Source: an uncultured Roseburia sp.
GTDB lineage: Bacteria; Bacillota; Clostridia; Lachnospirales; Lachnospiraceae
NCBI GenBank assembly: GCA_947062675.1
Contig: CAMSQM010000004.1
Coordinates: 1 to 64,000 of the forward strand
Direction: 5' to 3'
Length of the DNA stretch: 64,000 nucleotides
The position numbers were made by a program, and so were the translations under genes. The notes beneath the pieces were generated by a model, which saw only the letters and a list, made by a program, of their open reading frames with translations, searched no databases and was not told the origin of the DNA. Below, one piece after another: positions 26,776 through 36,262 of this stretch (positions are counted from its first letter, which is position 1; every line of letters begins with the position of its first letter).

Positions 26776-28497
26776 TCATTTCAATATCATCTCGCTCATC
26801 GGGTTGCCGCCCCGCACCATCGGAAGCACATTTTCATCGGATGAAATCACAAATTCAATCACAACCGGCGCGTCCGTATAAGACCGCGCCTCCTCAAATG
26901 CGGCCCCGATGCCGGCTTCCTGCTCCACACGGATCCCGTGCGCGCCGTAACTTTCAGCAAGCGCCACAAAATCCGGCGTATACGGCGGGCAGGCCTCCCC
27001 CGGCCCCTTGCAGTTCGCGGGGCAGCTCCTGCGCCTGCGCAGACAGGTCGCCTCATAGCGCTTTCCATAGAAAAACTGCTGCATCTGGCGCACCATGCCA
27101 AGGTACTGATTGTTAAACAGACAGACGATGACCGGCGCTCCCTGCACCACAGCGGTCGCCATTTCCTGAATATTCATCTGAAATCCGCCGTCCCCCGTAA
27201 AGCAGACAACCTCCCTGTCCGGATTGCCGATCTTTGCGCCGATGGCCGCCGGAAATCCGAAACCCATCGTTCCAAGACCGCCGGAGGTGATCAGCTGATG
27301 CCAGTCGTCCAGCTCCAGGTACTGGGTTGCCCACATCTGATGCTGCCCCACATCCGTGACATAGATGGCGCTCCCGAAAATCCGGTTCACATGTTCAAAA
27401 ATCATCTGCGGCGTCATTCCGTGATCCCTGCGCATTCCGGGCGGATTCTCCCTGTCCCACTCCGCAATACGGGCAAGCCACGATTCCGTATCTTTCGTCT
27501 CCGCCCACTCAAGCAGCTTCTCCAGCGCAATTTTCGCGTCGGAAACAACGGGAACATCCACAACGACATTTCTGGAAATAGAAGCCGTGTCCACATCTAT
27601 ATGAATAATTTTCGCTTTCGGGGCAAATTCATTGAGATCCCCTGTAATCCGGTCATTAAACCTTGTCCCGATCGAGAACAGCACATCGCACTGGCTGACC
27701 GCAATATTTGCCGCATATCTCCCGTGCATGCCGCTGTTGCCGATATAAAGAGGATGAGCCGTCGGAACCGCCCCTTTTCCCATAACCGTCGTGACAACCG
27801 GGATCTGCGTCTTCTCCACAAACTGCAGGAGCATGTCGTTCGCCTTCGCAATGTGAATGCCGCCTCCGGCCAGAATCAGCGGGCGCTCCGCGGCGCGCAG
27901 CAGCTTGTACGCTTTCTTCAGCTGCCCCACATGGACACCCTCATTGGGTTTGTAGCCGCGGATCTGCACGCTGGACGGGTATTCAGACGGTCCCGCCGCC
28001 GTCTGGATATCTTTGGGAATATCAATCAGCACCGGCCCCGGCTTTCCCGTCGCCGCGATATGAAACGCCATTTTGATCGTGCGCCCGAGATCTTCCCTCC
28101 TTCGGACGGTTACGCTGTATTTTGTGATTCCGCGGGCCATCCCGACGATATCAACCTCCTGAAATGCATCGTTTCCGATCAGGGAAAGCGGCACCTGTCC
28201 CGTAAAGCAGACCAGCGGAATGCTGTCATAGTGGGCGTCCGCAAGTCCCGTCAGCGTGTTCGTCGCGCCCGGACCGCTCGTCACCAGGCATACCCCGACT
28301 TTTCCGGTGGATTTTGCATAGCCCTCCGCCTCATGTACCAGACCCTGTTCATGTCTCGGCAGGACGACGTCAATCACATCCTGCTTATATAATTCGTCAA
28401 GAATGTCAGTCACATTGCCGCCGGGATAAGCAAAAACCGTATCCACGCCTTCTTCCTGCAAAGCCTTCACAAATAACTTTCTGCCTGTAATATCCAT
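26776..28497 (-). CDS. ilvB: Acetolactate synthase large (catalytic) subunit with Cys-rich insertion
   Basis: A 573-residue thiamine-diphosphate enzyme. E50 in RHEQGLVHEAEGYA is the ThDP-activating Glu; GDGGFQMNIQEMAT starts the ThDP-Mg motif, which ends at NNQYLGMV. It condenses two pyruvates to acetolactate, or pyruvate and 2-oxobutyrate, for valine, leucine and isoleucine synthesis. Unusually, a short insertion near the active-site lid has four cysteines, C485, C492, C496 and C503 (CX6CX3CX6C), which could bind metal or form disulfides. It leads an ilvB-ilvN-HAD operon with GGGAGG before the ATG. Confidence 0.95.
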   Translation of the reverse strand: MDITGRKLFVKALQEEGVDTVFAYPGGNVTDILDELYKQDVIDVVLPRHEQGLVHEAEGYAKSTGKVGVCLVTSGPGATNTLTGLADAHYDSIPLVCFTGQVPLSLIGNDAFQEVDIVGMARGITKYSVTVRRREDLGRTIKMAFHIAATGKPGPVLIDIPKDIQTAAGPSEYPSSVQIRGYKPNEGVHVGQLKKAYKLLRAAERPLILAGGGIHIAKANDMLLQFVEKTQIPVVTTVMGKGAVPTAHPLYIGNSGMHGRYAANIAVSQCDVLFSIGTRFNDRITGDLNEFAPKAKIIHIDVDTASISRNVVVDVPVVSDAKIALEKLLEWAETKDTESWLARIAEWDRENPPGMRRDHGMTPQMIFEHVNRIFGSAIYVTDVGQHQMWATQYLELDDWHQLITSGGLGTMGFGFPAAIGAKIGNPDREVVCFTGDGGFQMNIQEMATAVVQGAPVIVCLFNNQYLGMVRQMQQFFYGKRYEATCLRRRRSCPANCKGPGEACPPYTPDFVALAESYGAHGIRVEQEAGIGAAFEEARSYTDAPVVIEFVISSDENVLPMVRGGNPMSEMILK

Positions 28498-28532
28498 GTC
28501 GTCCTCCCTGTTATTTTTTATTCTGAAATTAA

Positions 28533-28561
28533 ATCATAGCTTATCCCCGACAAAAATGCAA
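28533..28561 (-). promoter_or_regulatory. Candidate promoter of ilvB
   Basis: Minus-strand TTGCAT (28561-28556), 17-bp spacer, TATGAT (28538-28533), 35 bp before the ilvB ATG. The short leader leaves no room for a T-box or attenuator. Confidence 0.6.
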
Positions 28562-28568
28562 TCTTTTT

Positions 28569-31500
28569 TCAGAGGGCCGCAGGGCCCCATTCCACCCTCA
28601 CGCTGCTGCTGATCCCGCTCTTTCCACGATGTTTTGTGACGACAATTTTCCGCTCAATCCTCTCTTTGAGCTCCGCCACATGTGAGATAATTCCCACAAG
28701 ACGTTCGCCCTCCGTCAGCCCGGACAGCGCCCGGAGCGCCTGAACAAGCGCCTCTTCATCCAGAGAGCCGAATCCCTCGTCCACAAACATCGAATCCATG
28801 CGGATCCCCCCGGCATAAGACTGTATTTCATCCGAAAGACCGAGTGCCAGGGACAGGGAGGCCTGAAAGGTTTCTCCTCCGGAAAGCGTCTTTACGCTGC
28901 GCTCTGTCGCATTATAGTGATCGATGACACAGAGTTCCAGTCCCGCTTTTTCCCTGAGGTTTTCCCCCATCTCCCCCCGCTTAAGCTCATACTGCCCGCT
29001 GCTCATCGCAAGCAGTCTTAAATTGGCCCGTCTGATAATCCGTTCAAAATATGCCATCTGAATATAGGTTTCAAGCTCTATCTTCTGTTTTCCGCCAAGC
29101 ATCCCGTTTGCGGTATCCGAGAGTGCTTTCATCCAGACATACTTTTTTTCGGCGGCTTCCATTGCGCTCTGTTTTCCTTTCACTCTGCGGCACAGATCAC
29201 TGTTTATGGTATATGCACTGTTTCTTTTATCACGCCCGGCACTGTATTCCTTTTTTATCTGCTGCCATTTTTCTCTTTCTGAGAGCACGTCCTCCTCTGT
29301 AAGATTCCCTTCCTCCCCCGCGTCTGTAATCTGCTTTGTGAGCGTTTCCACAGCGGACTGCAGCCTCTCTTCCCTGGTCCGGCATTCCCTCCATCTGCGC
29401 CCGGCTTCTCTGAATGTGTTCTCCAGTTCTGTCTTCCGTCCGGTCAGCGCACAGATCTTTTTCTCCACATCCTCTTTCCGCTCCGCGCCGAGCTGACGTA
29501 TAAGACCGTCGGCCCGCTCATTTCCGGCTTCCGCCTCCATACGTTTCCTCTCCAGCAGAAGTTCCGCTTTGCGGATCTCCGCGGTCAGCCTGTAAAGCCG
29601 CGTTTCTTTTTCCGGAATCTGCTCTTCAAGCTGCTGTCTGCGCAGCAGTTCCTCACGGTTGCGCAGCAGCTCCCGCGCAAGTTCGTCCAGCACATTTCCA
29701 AGCAATCCCGCCAGGGATTCCGCTGTCCTGGCCAGAAGCGTGTACCTCTCCTCCGCCATTGCTGTTTCCTCCAAAACGCCCGCCTCTTCCGGAATACCTG
29801 TCCTCTCTGAGTCTCCCGCCTCCTCCGGCATCCTCTGTCCTTCCGGAAACCGTGGCCATTCCCCGCAGAAGCTTATCAGGGGCTGCGGCAGGCCGCCGCG
29901 AATCGTCCCGGACAGACGCGCTGCCTTTTCCCTGCAGCTGGTTCCCGCGCTCTCCAGACGGCGTTCAAGCCCGTGCATCTCCTGCCCGCAGGCAGTCCGC
30001 TCCTCCTCCCTGCGCAGCTTCAGCGCCTTTGCGCGCTCTCTCGCCGCAATCTCCTCCTTCAGGCGGCCAGTGAATTCCCCGAGTCCCTCACTGCATGTTT
30101 CCAGAGCGGGAAGAAGGACAGAAAATTCAATACATGATTCTTCCCTGTTTTCAGCTTTCCCGGCAGGCGCGTTCGGCACGAAACCGGCTCCCCGCTCACT
30201 CCCGCAAAGCTGCTGCGCCTGTTTCAGAAATGCTTCTGCGCGCTCCTGTTCCCGCTCAAGCTGCCTTTTCCGCTCCCGCTCCTGCCCCTCAAGCTCCGCG
30301 GTCCGCTCCCTGCTTTCCGCCAGTTCCGTTTTTAACTTCTGCCGGACTGCCTCCTGCTCCACGGCCTCCTGCGCGAGCGCCTGCGCGCGCTCCCGGTCCT
30401 TCTGCGCCTGCTTCTGCCGTTTTAAACAGTTTTCCGCCTCCCGCTGAAGGTGTACAAGAACTTCTTCTGCCCCGGTCTGCGGATGGATTCCTGCCTCCGC
30501 AAGGCTGTTTTCCCACTGGCGCTGTATTTCCACAAGGCGTCCGCAGGCCGCCGCCAGCTTTTGATCTGCCGCTGCCGCAGAGACCAGGAGCCTGGTCTGC
30601 TCCTCCTCGCCGGCCTTTATCAGCTCCCCGAGTTCCGCGCTCCGCCTGTGGTCCTTCCCCGCCTCCTCCATTTCTTCCGCAGACAGCCGCGCCTCTCTTT
30701 CTGCCTCAATTCCCGACAGGGCGAGCTGATCCCGCAGTGCTGAAAGCTTATTTCCCTCCGCGGACAATACCGCCAGCTCTGCGTGCGCCGGTCCGAAATG
30801 CTTTTCCGCCGCTTCCTCCACGGTCTTCCACTGTGCAGCCAGCAGCTCCCTTATATGACCTGCCTGTGCGCTCAGACGTTCCGTTTCGCGCTCCGCCCGC
30901 GAAAGCTGCTTTTTCTTTTCATCCAGTTCCTGGCGCCCCGGCACTTTTACAGGTACCCGGGCGGGAGCGGGGTGATGTGCGGAACCACAGACCGGACAGG
31001 GTTCGCCTTCCTTCAGACCGCGGGCGAGCAGTCCCGCCTGCGCGTCAAAATACTGCTGTTCCATCTTCCGGCAGAGCTCCGCGAGACTTTCCTTTTCCCG
31101 CGCGGCGGCACAGTACACATCCTGCGCAGCCGCAAGTTCTTCCTGTCTCTTTTCAAGCCGGTCTGTCTGCTCCAGAAGCTCTTCGATCTTCTCCACGCGC
31201 TCTTTCCGGCGTTCTTCCCGCTGCTGCAAAAGAATTATGCGGGCGCCGACGTCTCCCAGACCGGCCTGTTCTGCGATATACCGGTTCTGCTGCTGTCTGT
31301 GTCCGTCCGCCCGGAGGCGCTCCGCCTCACTGACCGCCCGCAGCGACTCCACCGTCTGTTTTAACTGCTCCAGACTATTGTTTCGTTCCCTGAATTCATC
31401 GAGCCTCTCCAGCGCCTCCTGCGTGCGGTGCCGGCAGCTGATCTCCGTCTCACCCGCATTTTTCAGCGCCTCCTGCTCCTTTTCGCGCACCTCTGCCTCT

Positions 31501-33035
31501 TTTGTTAAAATCTTCCCGCGCTCCAGCAGCTCAGCGCCGCGTGCACGTTCCTCCTCCGCCTCCTTCACAGCCTGCTTCCGCTCTTCCTCTTCCTTTTCCA
31601 GAAGAATCCGCTGCGCACGGATTCCCGCGCATAACTCTTCCGCCGCAGACAGCTTTGCCTCCCCGTCCGGACATGCCTCCGCCTGCTCCTTTAACGCAAG
31701 TATCTCTTCCGCAAGAAGTTTCTGTCTGCCTCCTGCATCCGCGAGAAGACATTCCGCATCCCGCCGCCTCTCTGTCTCCTTTTCAAGATCCTTTATCTGC
31801 TGACGCAGACTCTCCCTCATCTCAGCCGCCTGATTCCTGGCATGCTCAAGGCGCTCCTTCCTGGCGCCGGCAGGCTCAAGCGCGCGGAAAGCTTCCCGGT
31901 CAGCCGCAAGCTCTTCCTCCAGCCCCTGCTTTTCGCTCAGAAGTCTGTGACTGTGCCCTGTCTCTTCCAGGATCTCCCGCTCCCTGAGAAGCTGCGCCTT
32001 CTGTTCCGCTTCCAGCTTCTCAAACAGCCCCAGGTTCTCCTGCTCTTTCCGGATGCACAGTTCAATCTTTCCGCATTCTTCTGCTTTCTGTTCTGCCAGC
32101 CTGTAATCTTCCTCCGCCTCTGCCGTCTCTGGCTGCTGCCGTTTTAACTGCTCCTCTGTTTCCGCCAGCAGGGCACGCTGGTCCTTTATCCTGCGGACTG
32201 TTCCAATCAGCTGATCGGCACGCTGAATCCCGTTTTCTGCTTCCACGATCTGAGCTTCATATTTTTCCAGTGCGGCTTTGTCCTCCAGACACATCTGCGC
32301 CAGCAGTTTTACTCCCTCTGCGGTTCTGCCCTCAAACTGCTCTTTCCGCAGCAGTTCCATCCGCGCCGCGCAGGAATTATCCTCCACGCAGACAACGCTG
32401 TCCAGATACTGCCGGATACTCTGGCGGAGCCCGTCGTACTCCTTTCCCTGAGCCTTCACCGCTATTTTCAGCCTCTCCTGCAGTCTCTGGTAAAGCCCTG
32501 TGCCGAAAATCTGCCGGAAAATTCCTCCGCGCTCCTCGGTTCCCGCCAGAAGAAGCTTCTGAAAATCTCCCTGCGCAATCATCGCAATCTGCGTAAACTG
32601 CTTTCGGTCAAGTCCGATCAGTTCTGTGACGGCGCGCGTCACCTCCTTTGATCTGGAAACCGGCTCCCGCCCGTCGGGATAATAAAGCTGCGCGCCCGCT
32701 CTCTGTAAAGTATAGCCTTTTCCCCTTCCTTTGGGGCGCTGGTACTCCGGATTTCTCTTAACCGTGTAACGCTTCCCGCGATAATCGAATATAAATTCCA
32801 CGAACGTAGGAGTCTCTTCCCCCGCGTACCTGCTGCGGAACATGTCCGCCTTTCGCACATCGCCGCTCGCCTCCCCGTACAGTGCATAGGCAATCGCATC
32901 AAAAATCGTGGTTTTTCCAGATCCCGTATCCCCCGTAATCAGATAGAGCCCCCGGCCGCCCAGGCGCTCAAAATCAATCTCTGTGATATCCGCATATGGT
33001 CCGAATGCGCTGATCGTAAGTTTTACCGGTTTCAT
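28569..33035 (-). CDS. sbcC: Exonuclease SbcC, ATPase subunit of SbcCD
   Basis: A 1488-residue SMC-like ATPase, clearly longer than the roughly 1000-1200 residues usual for SbcC. Walker A is LITGDTGSGKTT near residue 33; the zinc hook CPVCGSAHHPAP is near residue 680; the signature TLSGGETFQASLSLALGLSD and Walker B MFVDEGFGSLDEEAL are near the C-terminus. The two coiled-coil arms are rich in Glu, Arg, Gln and Leu, and the second arm is the longer one and carries a Gly/Pro-containing interruption. With SbcD it degrades hairpin and blocked DNA ends. It follows sbcD by 35 bp. Confidence 0.95.
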   Translation of the reverse strand: MKPVKLTISAFGPYADITEIDFERLGGRGLYLITGDTGSGKTTIFDAIAYALYGEASGDVRKADMFRSRYAGEETPTFVEFIFDYRGKRYTVKRNPEYQRPKGRGKGYTLQRAGAQLYYPDGREPVSRSKEVTRAVTELIGLDRKQFTQIAMIAQGDFQKLLLAGTEERGGIFRQIFGTGLYQRLQERLKIAVKAQGKEYDGLRQSIRQYLDSVVCVEDNSCAARMELLRKEQFEGRTAEGVKLLAQMCLEDKAALEKYEAQIVEAENGIQRADQLIGTVRRIKDQRALLAETEEQLKRQQPETAEAEEDYRLAEQKAEECGKIELCIRKEQENLGLFEKLEAEQKAQLLREREILEETGHSHRLLSEKQGLEEELAADREAFRALEPAGARKERLEHARNQAAEMRESLRQQIKDLEKETERRRDAECLLADAGGRQKLLAEEILALKEQAEACPDGEAKLSAAEELCAGIRAQRILLEKEEEERKQAVKEAEEERARGAELLERGKILTKEAEVREKEQEALKNAGETEISCRHRTQEALERLDEFRERNNSLEQLKQTVESLRAVSEAERLRADGHRQQQNRYIAEQAGLGDVGARIILLQQREERRKERVEKIEELLEQTDRLEKRQEELAAAQDVYCAAAREKESLAELCRKMEQQYFDAQAGLLARGLKEGEPCPVCGSAHHPAPARVPVKVPGRQELDEKKKQLSRAERETERLSAQAGHIRELLAAQWKTVEEAAEKHFGPAHAELAVLSAEGNKLSALRDQLALSGIEAEREARLSAEEMEEAGKDHRRSAELGELIKAGEEEQTRLLVSAAAADQKLAAACGRLVEIQRQWENSLAEAGIHPQTGAEEVLVHLQREAENCLKRQKQAQKDRERAQALAQEAVEQEAVRQKLKTELAESRERTAELEGQERERKRQLEREQERAEAFLKQAQQLCGSERGAGFVPNAPAGKAENREESCIEFSVLLPALETCSEGLGEFTGRLKEEIAARERAKALKLRREEERTACGQEMHGLERRLESAGTSCREKAARLSGTIRGGLPQPLISFCGEWPRFPEGQRMPEEAGDSERTGIPEEAGVLEETAMAEERYTLLARTAESLAGLLGNVLDELARELLRNREELLRRQQLEEQIPEKETRLYRLTAEIRKAELLLERKRMEAEAGNERADGLIRQLGAERKEDVEKKICALTGRKTELENTFREAGRRWRECRTREERLQSAVETLTKQITDAGEEGNLTEEDVLSEREKWQQIKKEYSAGRDKRNSAYTINSDLCRRVKGKQSAMEAAEKKYVWMKALSDTANGMLGGKQKIELETYIQMAYFERIIRRANLRLLAMSSGQYELKRGEMGENLREKAGLELCVIDHYNATERSVKTLSGGETFQASLSLALGLSDEIQSYAGGIRMDSMFVDEGFGSLDEEALVQALRALSGLTEGERLVGIISHVAELKERIERKIVVTKHRGKSGISSSVRVEWGPAAL

Positions 33036-33070
33036 TTTTCTCCCCCGTCCGTCCCCGGCCGCGCAGGAAT

Positions 33071-34234
33071 TTATTCCCGCCGCAGTTCCTCTATCATTTC
33101 TTTTATAAAAGCAGTCTGTTCCTCCCCCATCGGACGGTTATTCTGCAGCTCATAAAACTCTCCGAACAGCTCCAGCTCCGACTTCCTGTGCGCCTCTTCC
33201 TCCGTCTCCACCTGCCTGCTCTGCCGCGTGCGGCTGTTGTCATAGACCAGACGCATCAGATTCGGATAAATAATGCGCAGCTTCTGAAATCCGTCCGGAA
33301 CATCCTCCTCGTCTGTCAGCGTGATCTGCACATAATCTTCCGTATCCGTATTCTGATAAAAAGAGCGCGCTGTCACTTCCGCATATGTCCCTCTGATTTT
33401 CCGCATATTGTGAAGCGGAACCAGCGGAACCGTGTAAAGCTCCGTCCGCCCTTTTTCCTTAAGATCCACAATCGTCACCGACTTTTCCTGCCCCGCCTCC
33501 TGGAAGGAATAACCCAGCGGCGCCCCGCAATAGCGCACCGTCGCCCGTTTTACCTGCTGAGGCCTGTGAAGATGCCCGAGCGCCACATAATCAAACGCGT
33601 CAAACACCTCCGCATCCACATTGTCAAGCCCTCCGACCGCGATTTCTTCTGATTCGCAGCGCACGGCTCCCGTCACAAACTGGTGTGCAATCAGGATATT
33701 GCGCGCACGGGGATCCACCTGCATGCGCTCTACCGCCAGTTTCACGGCATCGTGATAAGTTTCCGGCAGACAGGCCTGCGCACCGTCGGCGCCCTCACCG
33801 CGCTCCTGCTCCAGCACATGGCGCATCGTCGCCGGTTTCACAAAGGGAAGAAGATAACAGAACAATTCCCCGCAGTCATCCTCCAGCGCTATTTTCTCCG
33901 TTTTCCCGTCATACACAGGGGACACATAAACCCCTCTGCCGCTCATCAGCTTCCCGCCAAACGCAATCCTCTCCGGAGAATCATGGTTGCCGCTCACCAC
34001 AAATACTTTTCTTCCCGCTCCGGCAATCCCTGTTAAAAACCAGTCGAATACCTGAACTGCCTCCGCCGATGGAACCGGTTTGTCATAGAGATCCCCGGCG
34101 ATCATCACACCGTCCACCCGCTCCTCCTCTGCGATCGCGAGAATCTGCCCCAGAATATATTTCTGATCTTCCACCATGGAAAATTCGTTTACCCGCTTTC
34201 CGATATGGAGATCGGAAATGTGAAGAAATTTCAT
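33071..34234 (-). CDS. sbcD: Exonuclease SbcD, nuclease subunit of SbcCD
   Basis: A 387-residue calcineurin-type phosphoesterase related to Mre11: FLHISDLHIGKR, IAGDLYDK, VSGNHDSPER, IAHQF and YVALGHLHRPQ provide the metal-binding residues. It is the nuclease partner of SbcC. An upstream in-frame extension to 34297 exists, but the ATG at 34234 has AGGACAGGG just before it and begins the conserved MKFLHISDLH, so it is chosen. First gene of sbcD-sbcC. Confidence 0.96.
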   Translation of the reverse strand: MKFLHISDLHIGKRVNEFSMVEDQKYILGQILAIAEEERVDGVMIAGDLYDKPVPSAEAVQVFDWFLTGIAGAGRKVFVVSGNHDSPERIAFGGKLMSGRGVYVSPVYDGKTEKIALEDDCGELFCYLLPFVKPATMRHVLEQERGEGADGAQACLPETYHDAVKLAVERMQVDPRARNILIAHQFVTGAVRCESEEIAVGGLDNVDAEVFDAFDYVALGHLHRPQQVKRATVRYCGAPLGYSFQEAGQEKSVTIVDLKEKGRTELYTVPLVPLHNMRKIRGTYAEVTARSFYQNTDTEDYVQITLTDEEDVPDGFQKLRIIYPNLMRLVYDNSRTRQSRQVETEEEAHRKSELELFGEFYELQNNRPMGEEQTAFIKEMIEELRRE

Positions 34235-34472
34235 CCCTGTCCTCATTTCTGCGCCGCCTGCACCGCAATCCGCCCTGAAATCTGTGCCGCCGCGCATTCC
34301 GGAAGCCTTTGCACAATATCATAATATTTGTGATATATCCTAGCACAGATTCCACGCTATTTCAATCATGGAGACCCTTCCCGCTTTTTAACAGACCTGC
34401 ACATTCCTGCCGGTTCCTCACAGTTAAAATCATAAAAATATTGACATACTGTCTCAAAATCATCTTTATTTA

Positions 34473-34481
34473 TGGTATACT
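34473..34481 (+). promoter_or_regulatory. Extended -10 promoter of the TlpA-like operon
   Basis: TGGTATACT at 34473-34481 is an extended -10 (TGn + TATACT). A TTGACA at 34441 is 29 bp away, too far to pair with it. The ATG follows at 34526 with GGAGGT upstream. Confidence 0.55.
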
Positions 34482-34525
34482 ATCAGAATGCATAACCATT
34501 CAATACACATGGAGGTATTTCTAAA

Positions 34526-35119
34526 ATGAAACAAAGACATTTCACAGCCCTGATTTCAGGGATGATCCTTGTATCCGCCTTATCCCTGACCGGCTGCGCC
34601 GAAAAGCAGCAGCCCTCACCACAGCCGGAAGTCACAGAGGCTCAGGCCGCTTCCATCGGCCTCTACAGCTTCTCCGCGGAAACACTGGACGGAAGCGCCT
34701 TCACTCAGGAGGACCTTTCCGGCAGGGATCTCACAGTGATTAACTTCTGGTCCGTAACCTGCGGTCCCTGTATCGCGGAAATGCCGGACCTCGCGGAATT
34801 TGCAGACCGGCTCCCCTCAAATATACAGGTGCTCACTGTCTGCCTGGACGGCAGCCGGTCGCCGGAAGAGGCGCAGGCGATCCTGGACGAATCCGGATTT
34901 CACGGGAATACCCTTATTGCCGGGGACGGGGATTTCCTGAAAGTCTGCAGCGAAATCCTCTACACCCCCACCACAATTTTTGCCGATCAGGACGGAAACC
35001 TCGTCGGAAGTACCATAATCGGCGGACAGAAAGATCTGGCGCAGGCATACACCGACGCGGTAAACAACGCATTAAAATCAATGGGAAAGGCGGAGATCGT
35101 CCTTGAAGAAAAGCAGTGA
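34526..35119 (+). CDS. TlpA/ResA-type thioredoxin-like lipoprotein
   Basis: A 197-residue exported redox protein. Signal peptide with lipobox LTGC (Cys27 region), then a linker and a thioredoxin fold: NFWSVTCGPCIAEMPDLAEFA with the CGPC active site, and the cis-Pro region ILYTPTTIFADQDGN. It should act as a membrane-tethered thiol-disulfide oxidoreductase outside the cell membrane. It overlaps a small CXXC gene and a NapH-like ferredoxin gene, which together suggest an electron route across the membrane to extracytoplasmic thiols. Confidence 0.9.
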   Translation: MKQRHFTALISGMILVSALSLTGCAEKQQPSPQPEVTEAQAASIGLYSFSAETLDGSAFTQEDLSGRDLTVINFWSVTCGPCIAEMPDLAEFADRLPSNIQVLTVCLDGSRSPEEAQAILDESGFHGNTLIAGDGDFLKVCSEILYTPTTIFADQDGNLVGSTIIGGQKDLAQAYTDAVNNALKSMGKAEIVLEEKQ

Positions 35120-35258
35120 GAAAAACACAGCGTATATCCGTTCCGGCATCCTTGTGGCCGCCATTGCTTTTACCGGAATCGGCCTGGCGGGCCGGGAACA
35201 CCTGGAAGTACTTGGAAAGGCGGTGAAAATATGTCTGGAATGCATCGGCATCGGCTGA
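35103..35258 (+). CDS. Small CD1871A-family CXXC protein
   Basis: A 51-residue protein starting at TTG 35103 with GGAG 7 bp upstream. One hydrophobic helix (SGILVAAIAFTGIGLAG) is followed by GKAVKICLECIGIG, the C-terminal CXXC tail that defines the CD1871A family. Its start overlaps the end of the lipoprotein gene and its end overlaps the NapH-like gene by 28 bp, so the three are translationally linked. Probably a membrane redox partner; the function of the family is not established. Confidence 0.82.
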   Translation: MKKSSEKNTAYIRSGILVAAIAFTGIGLAGREHLEVLGKAVKICLECIGIG

Positions 35259-36127
35259 AACTTAGATTGAAAAAAACACGTATCTCCTTTCAGAGGACCA
35301 TACAGCTCCTGTCTGCAGCCCTGTTTAACGGCTATGCAGCCGGTTTCCGGAAAGGCAGGATCTTTACGGGCAGCAGCAAAGCAGTGTGTGTTCCCGTCCT
35401 CAACTGCTATTCCTGTCCCGGAGCCCTGGGCGCCTGCCCGATCGGCGCCCTCCAGGAAGCCGTGGGCGGCAGGCGGCATTTCCCTTTTTATGCGCTGGGA
35501 CTCCTGATGCTGTCCGGTATTCTTCTGGGCAGGGCCGTCTGCGGCCTTCTGTGCCCGTTCGGCCTGGTACAGGATCTTATCCACAAACTGCCTGTCCCGA
35601 AGCGAAACATTCCGGCAGCGCTGGATCGACCGGCCCGCCTCCTGAAATATCTGATTCTGCTGATCATGGTATTCCTGCTCCCGGCTTTTCTGGTACCTGA
35701 GACAAATGTTGCACCGCCCTATTTCTGCAAATACCTCTGTCCGGCCGGAACTCTGGGCGGCGGCATTCCGCTTCTGCTCACAAACCCCGCCCTGCGCCAG
35801 GCCGCCGGCGCCCTGTTTCACTGGAAACTCCTGGTGCTGCTGCTCATCCTGGCGGCCTCCGCGCTCATCCAGCGCCCGTTCTGCCGGTATCTGTGCCCTC
35901 TGGGCGCGTTCTACGCGCTTTTTAACCGGTTCAGTTTTTACCAGATGCATCTGGACAGCGAAAAATGTACGGACTGCGGGGCATGTGAGCGCGTCTGCCC
36001 GATGGCCGTGCCGGTTACACTGAATATCAGCAGCCCGGAATGCATCCGCTGCGGTCAGTGCAGAGGAGTCTGCCCGTCCGGCGCGGTCTCATCCGGATTT
36101 TCCCGCACCGGACAAACCGGCAAATAA
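35231..36127 (+). CDS. NapH/CcoG-like membrane 4Fe-4S protein
   Basis: A 298-residue polytopic protein with four to five membrane helices. Membrane-side Cys motifs are CYSCPGALGACPIGAL, CGLLCPFGLVQD, CKYLCPAGTL and CRYLCPLGAF, which are typical of NapH/YccM proteins. The C-terminal ferredoxin domain has CTDCGACERVCPM and CIRCGQCRGVCPSGA for two [4Fe-4S] clusters. It should carry electrons from the cytoplasm through the membrane, probably to the neighbouring CXXC protein and thioredoxin-like lipoprotein. Confidence 0.92.
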   Translation: MSGMHRHRLKLRLKKTRISFQRTIQLLSAALFNGYAAGFRKGRIFTGSSKAVCVPVLNCYSCPGALGACPIGALQEAVGGRRHFPFYALGLLMLSGILLGRAVCGLLCPFGLVQDLIHKLPVPKRNIPAALDRPARLLKYLILLIMVFLLPAFLVPETNVAPPYFCKYLCPAGTLGGGIPLLLTNPALRQAAGALFHWKLLVLLLILAASALIQRPFCRYLCPLGAFYALFNRFSFYQMHLDSEKCTDCGACERVCPMAVPVTLNISSPECIRCGQCRGVCPSGAVSSGFSRTGQTGK

Positions 36128-36173
36128 AAAACATGACCATTTTTGCAGGTACAAAAGCAGACGTAATATCTTC

Positions 36174-36234
36174 ACCGGTAAAGACACCACGCCTGGGAAG
36201 CTGAATTTTTTCTCCCTGCAGGTGCCTTTCCGGT
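36174..36234. terminator. Imperfect hairpin between convergent genes
   Basis: ACCGGTAAAGACACC and GGTGCCTTTCCGGT pair almost completely across about 32 nt. It lies between the NapH-like and RHS stop codons and could end both transcripts. The whole 36128-36262 gap contains no gene large enough for an RHS immunity protein. Confidence 0.5.
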
Positions 36235-36262
36235 ATAAAACAAACACTCTCTTATTCCCCGG

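Noticed and set aside
28498..28568. T-box or leader-peptide attenuator before ilvB
   Set aside because: Only about 35 nt lie between the predicted promoter and the ATG; there is no room for such a structure.
30095..31333. Plus-strand frame of 412 codons
   Set aside because: Antisense to the Glu/Arg-rich coiled coil of SbcC; low-complexity Pro/Ala/Arg product.
35078..35950. Minus-strand frame of 290 codons
   Set aside because: Antisense to the NapH-like and CD1871A-like genes, whose Cys motifs are intact on the plus strand.
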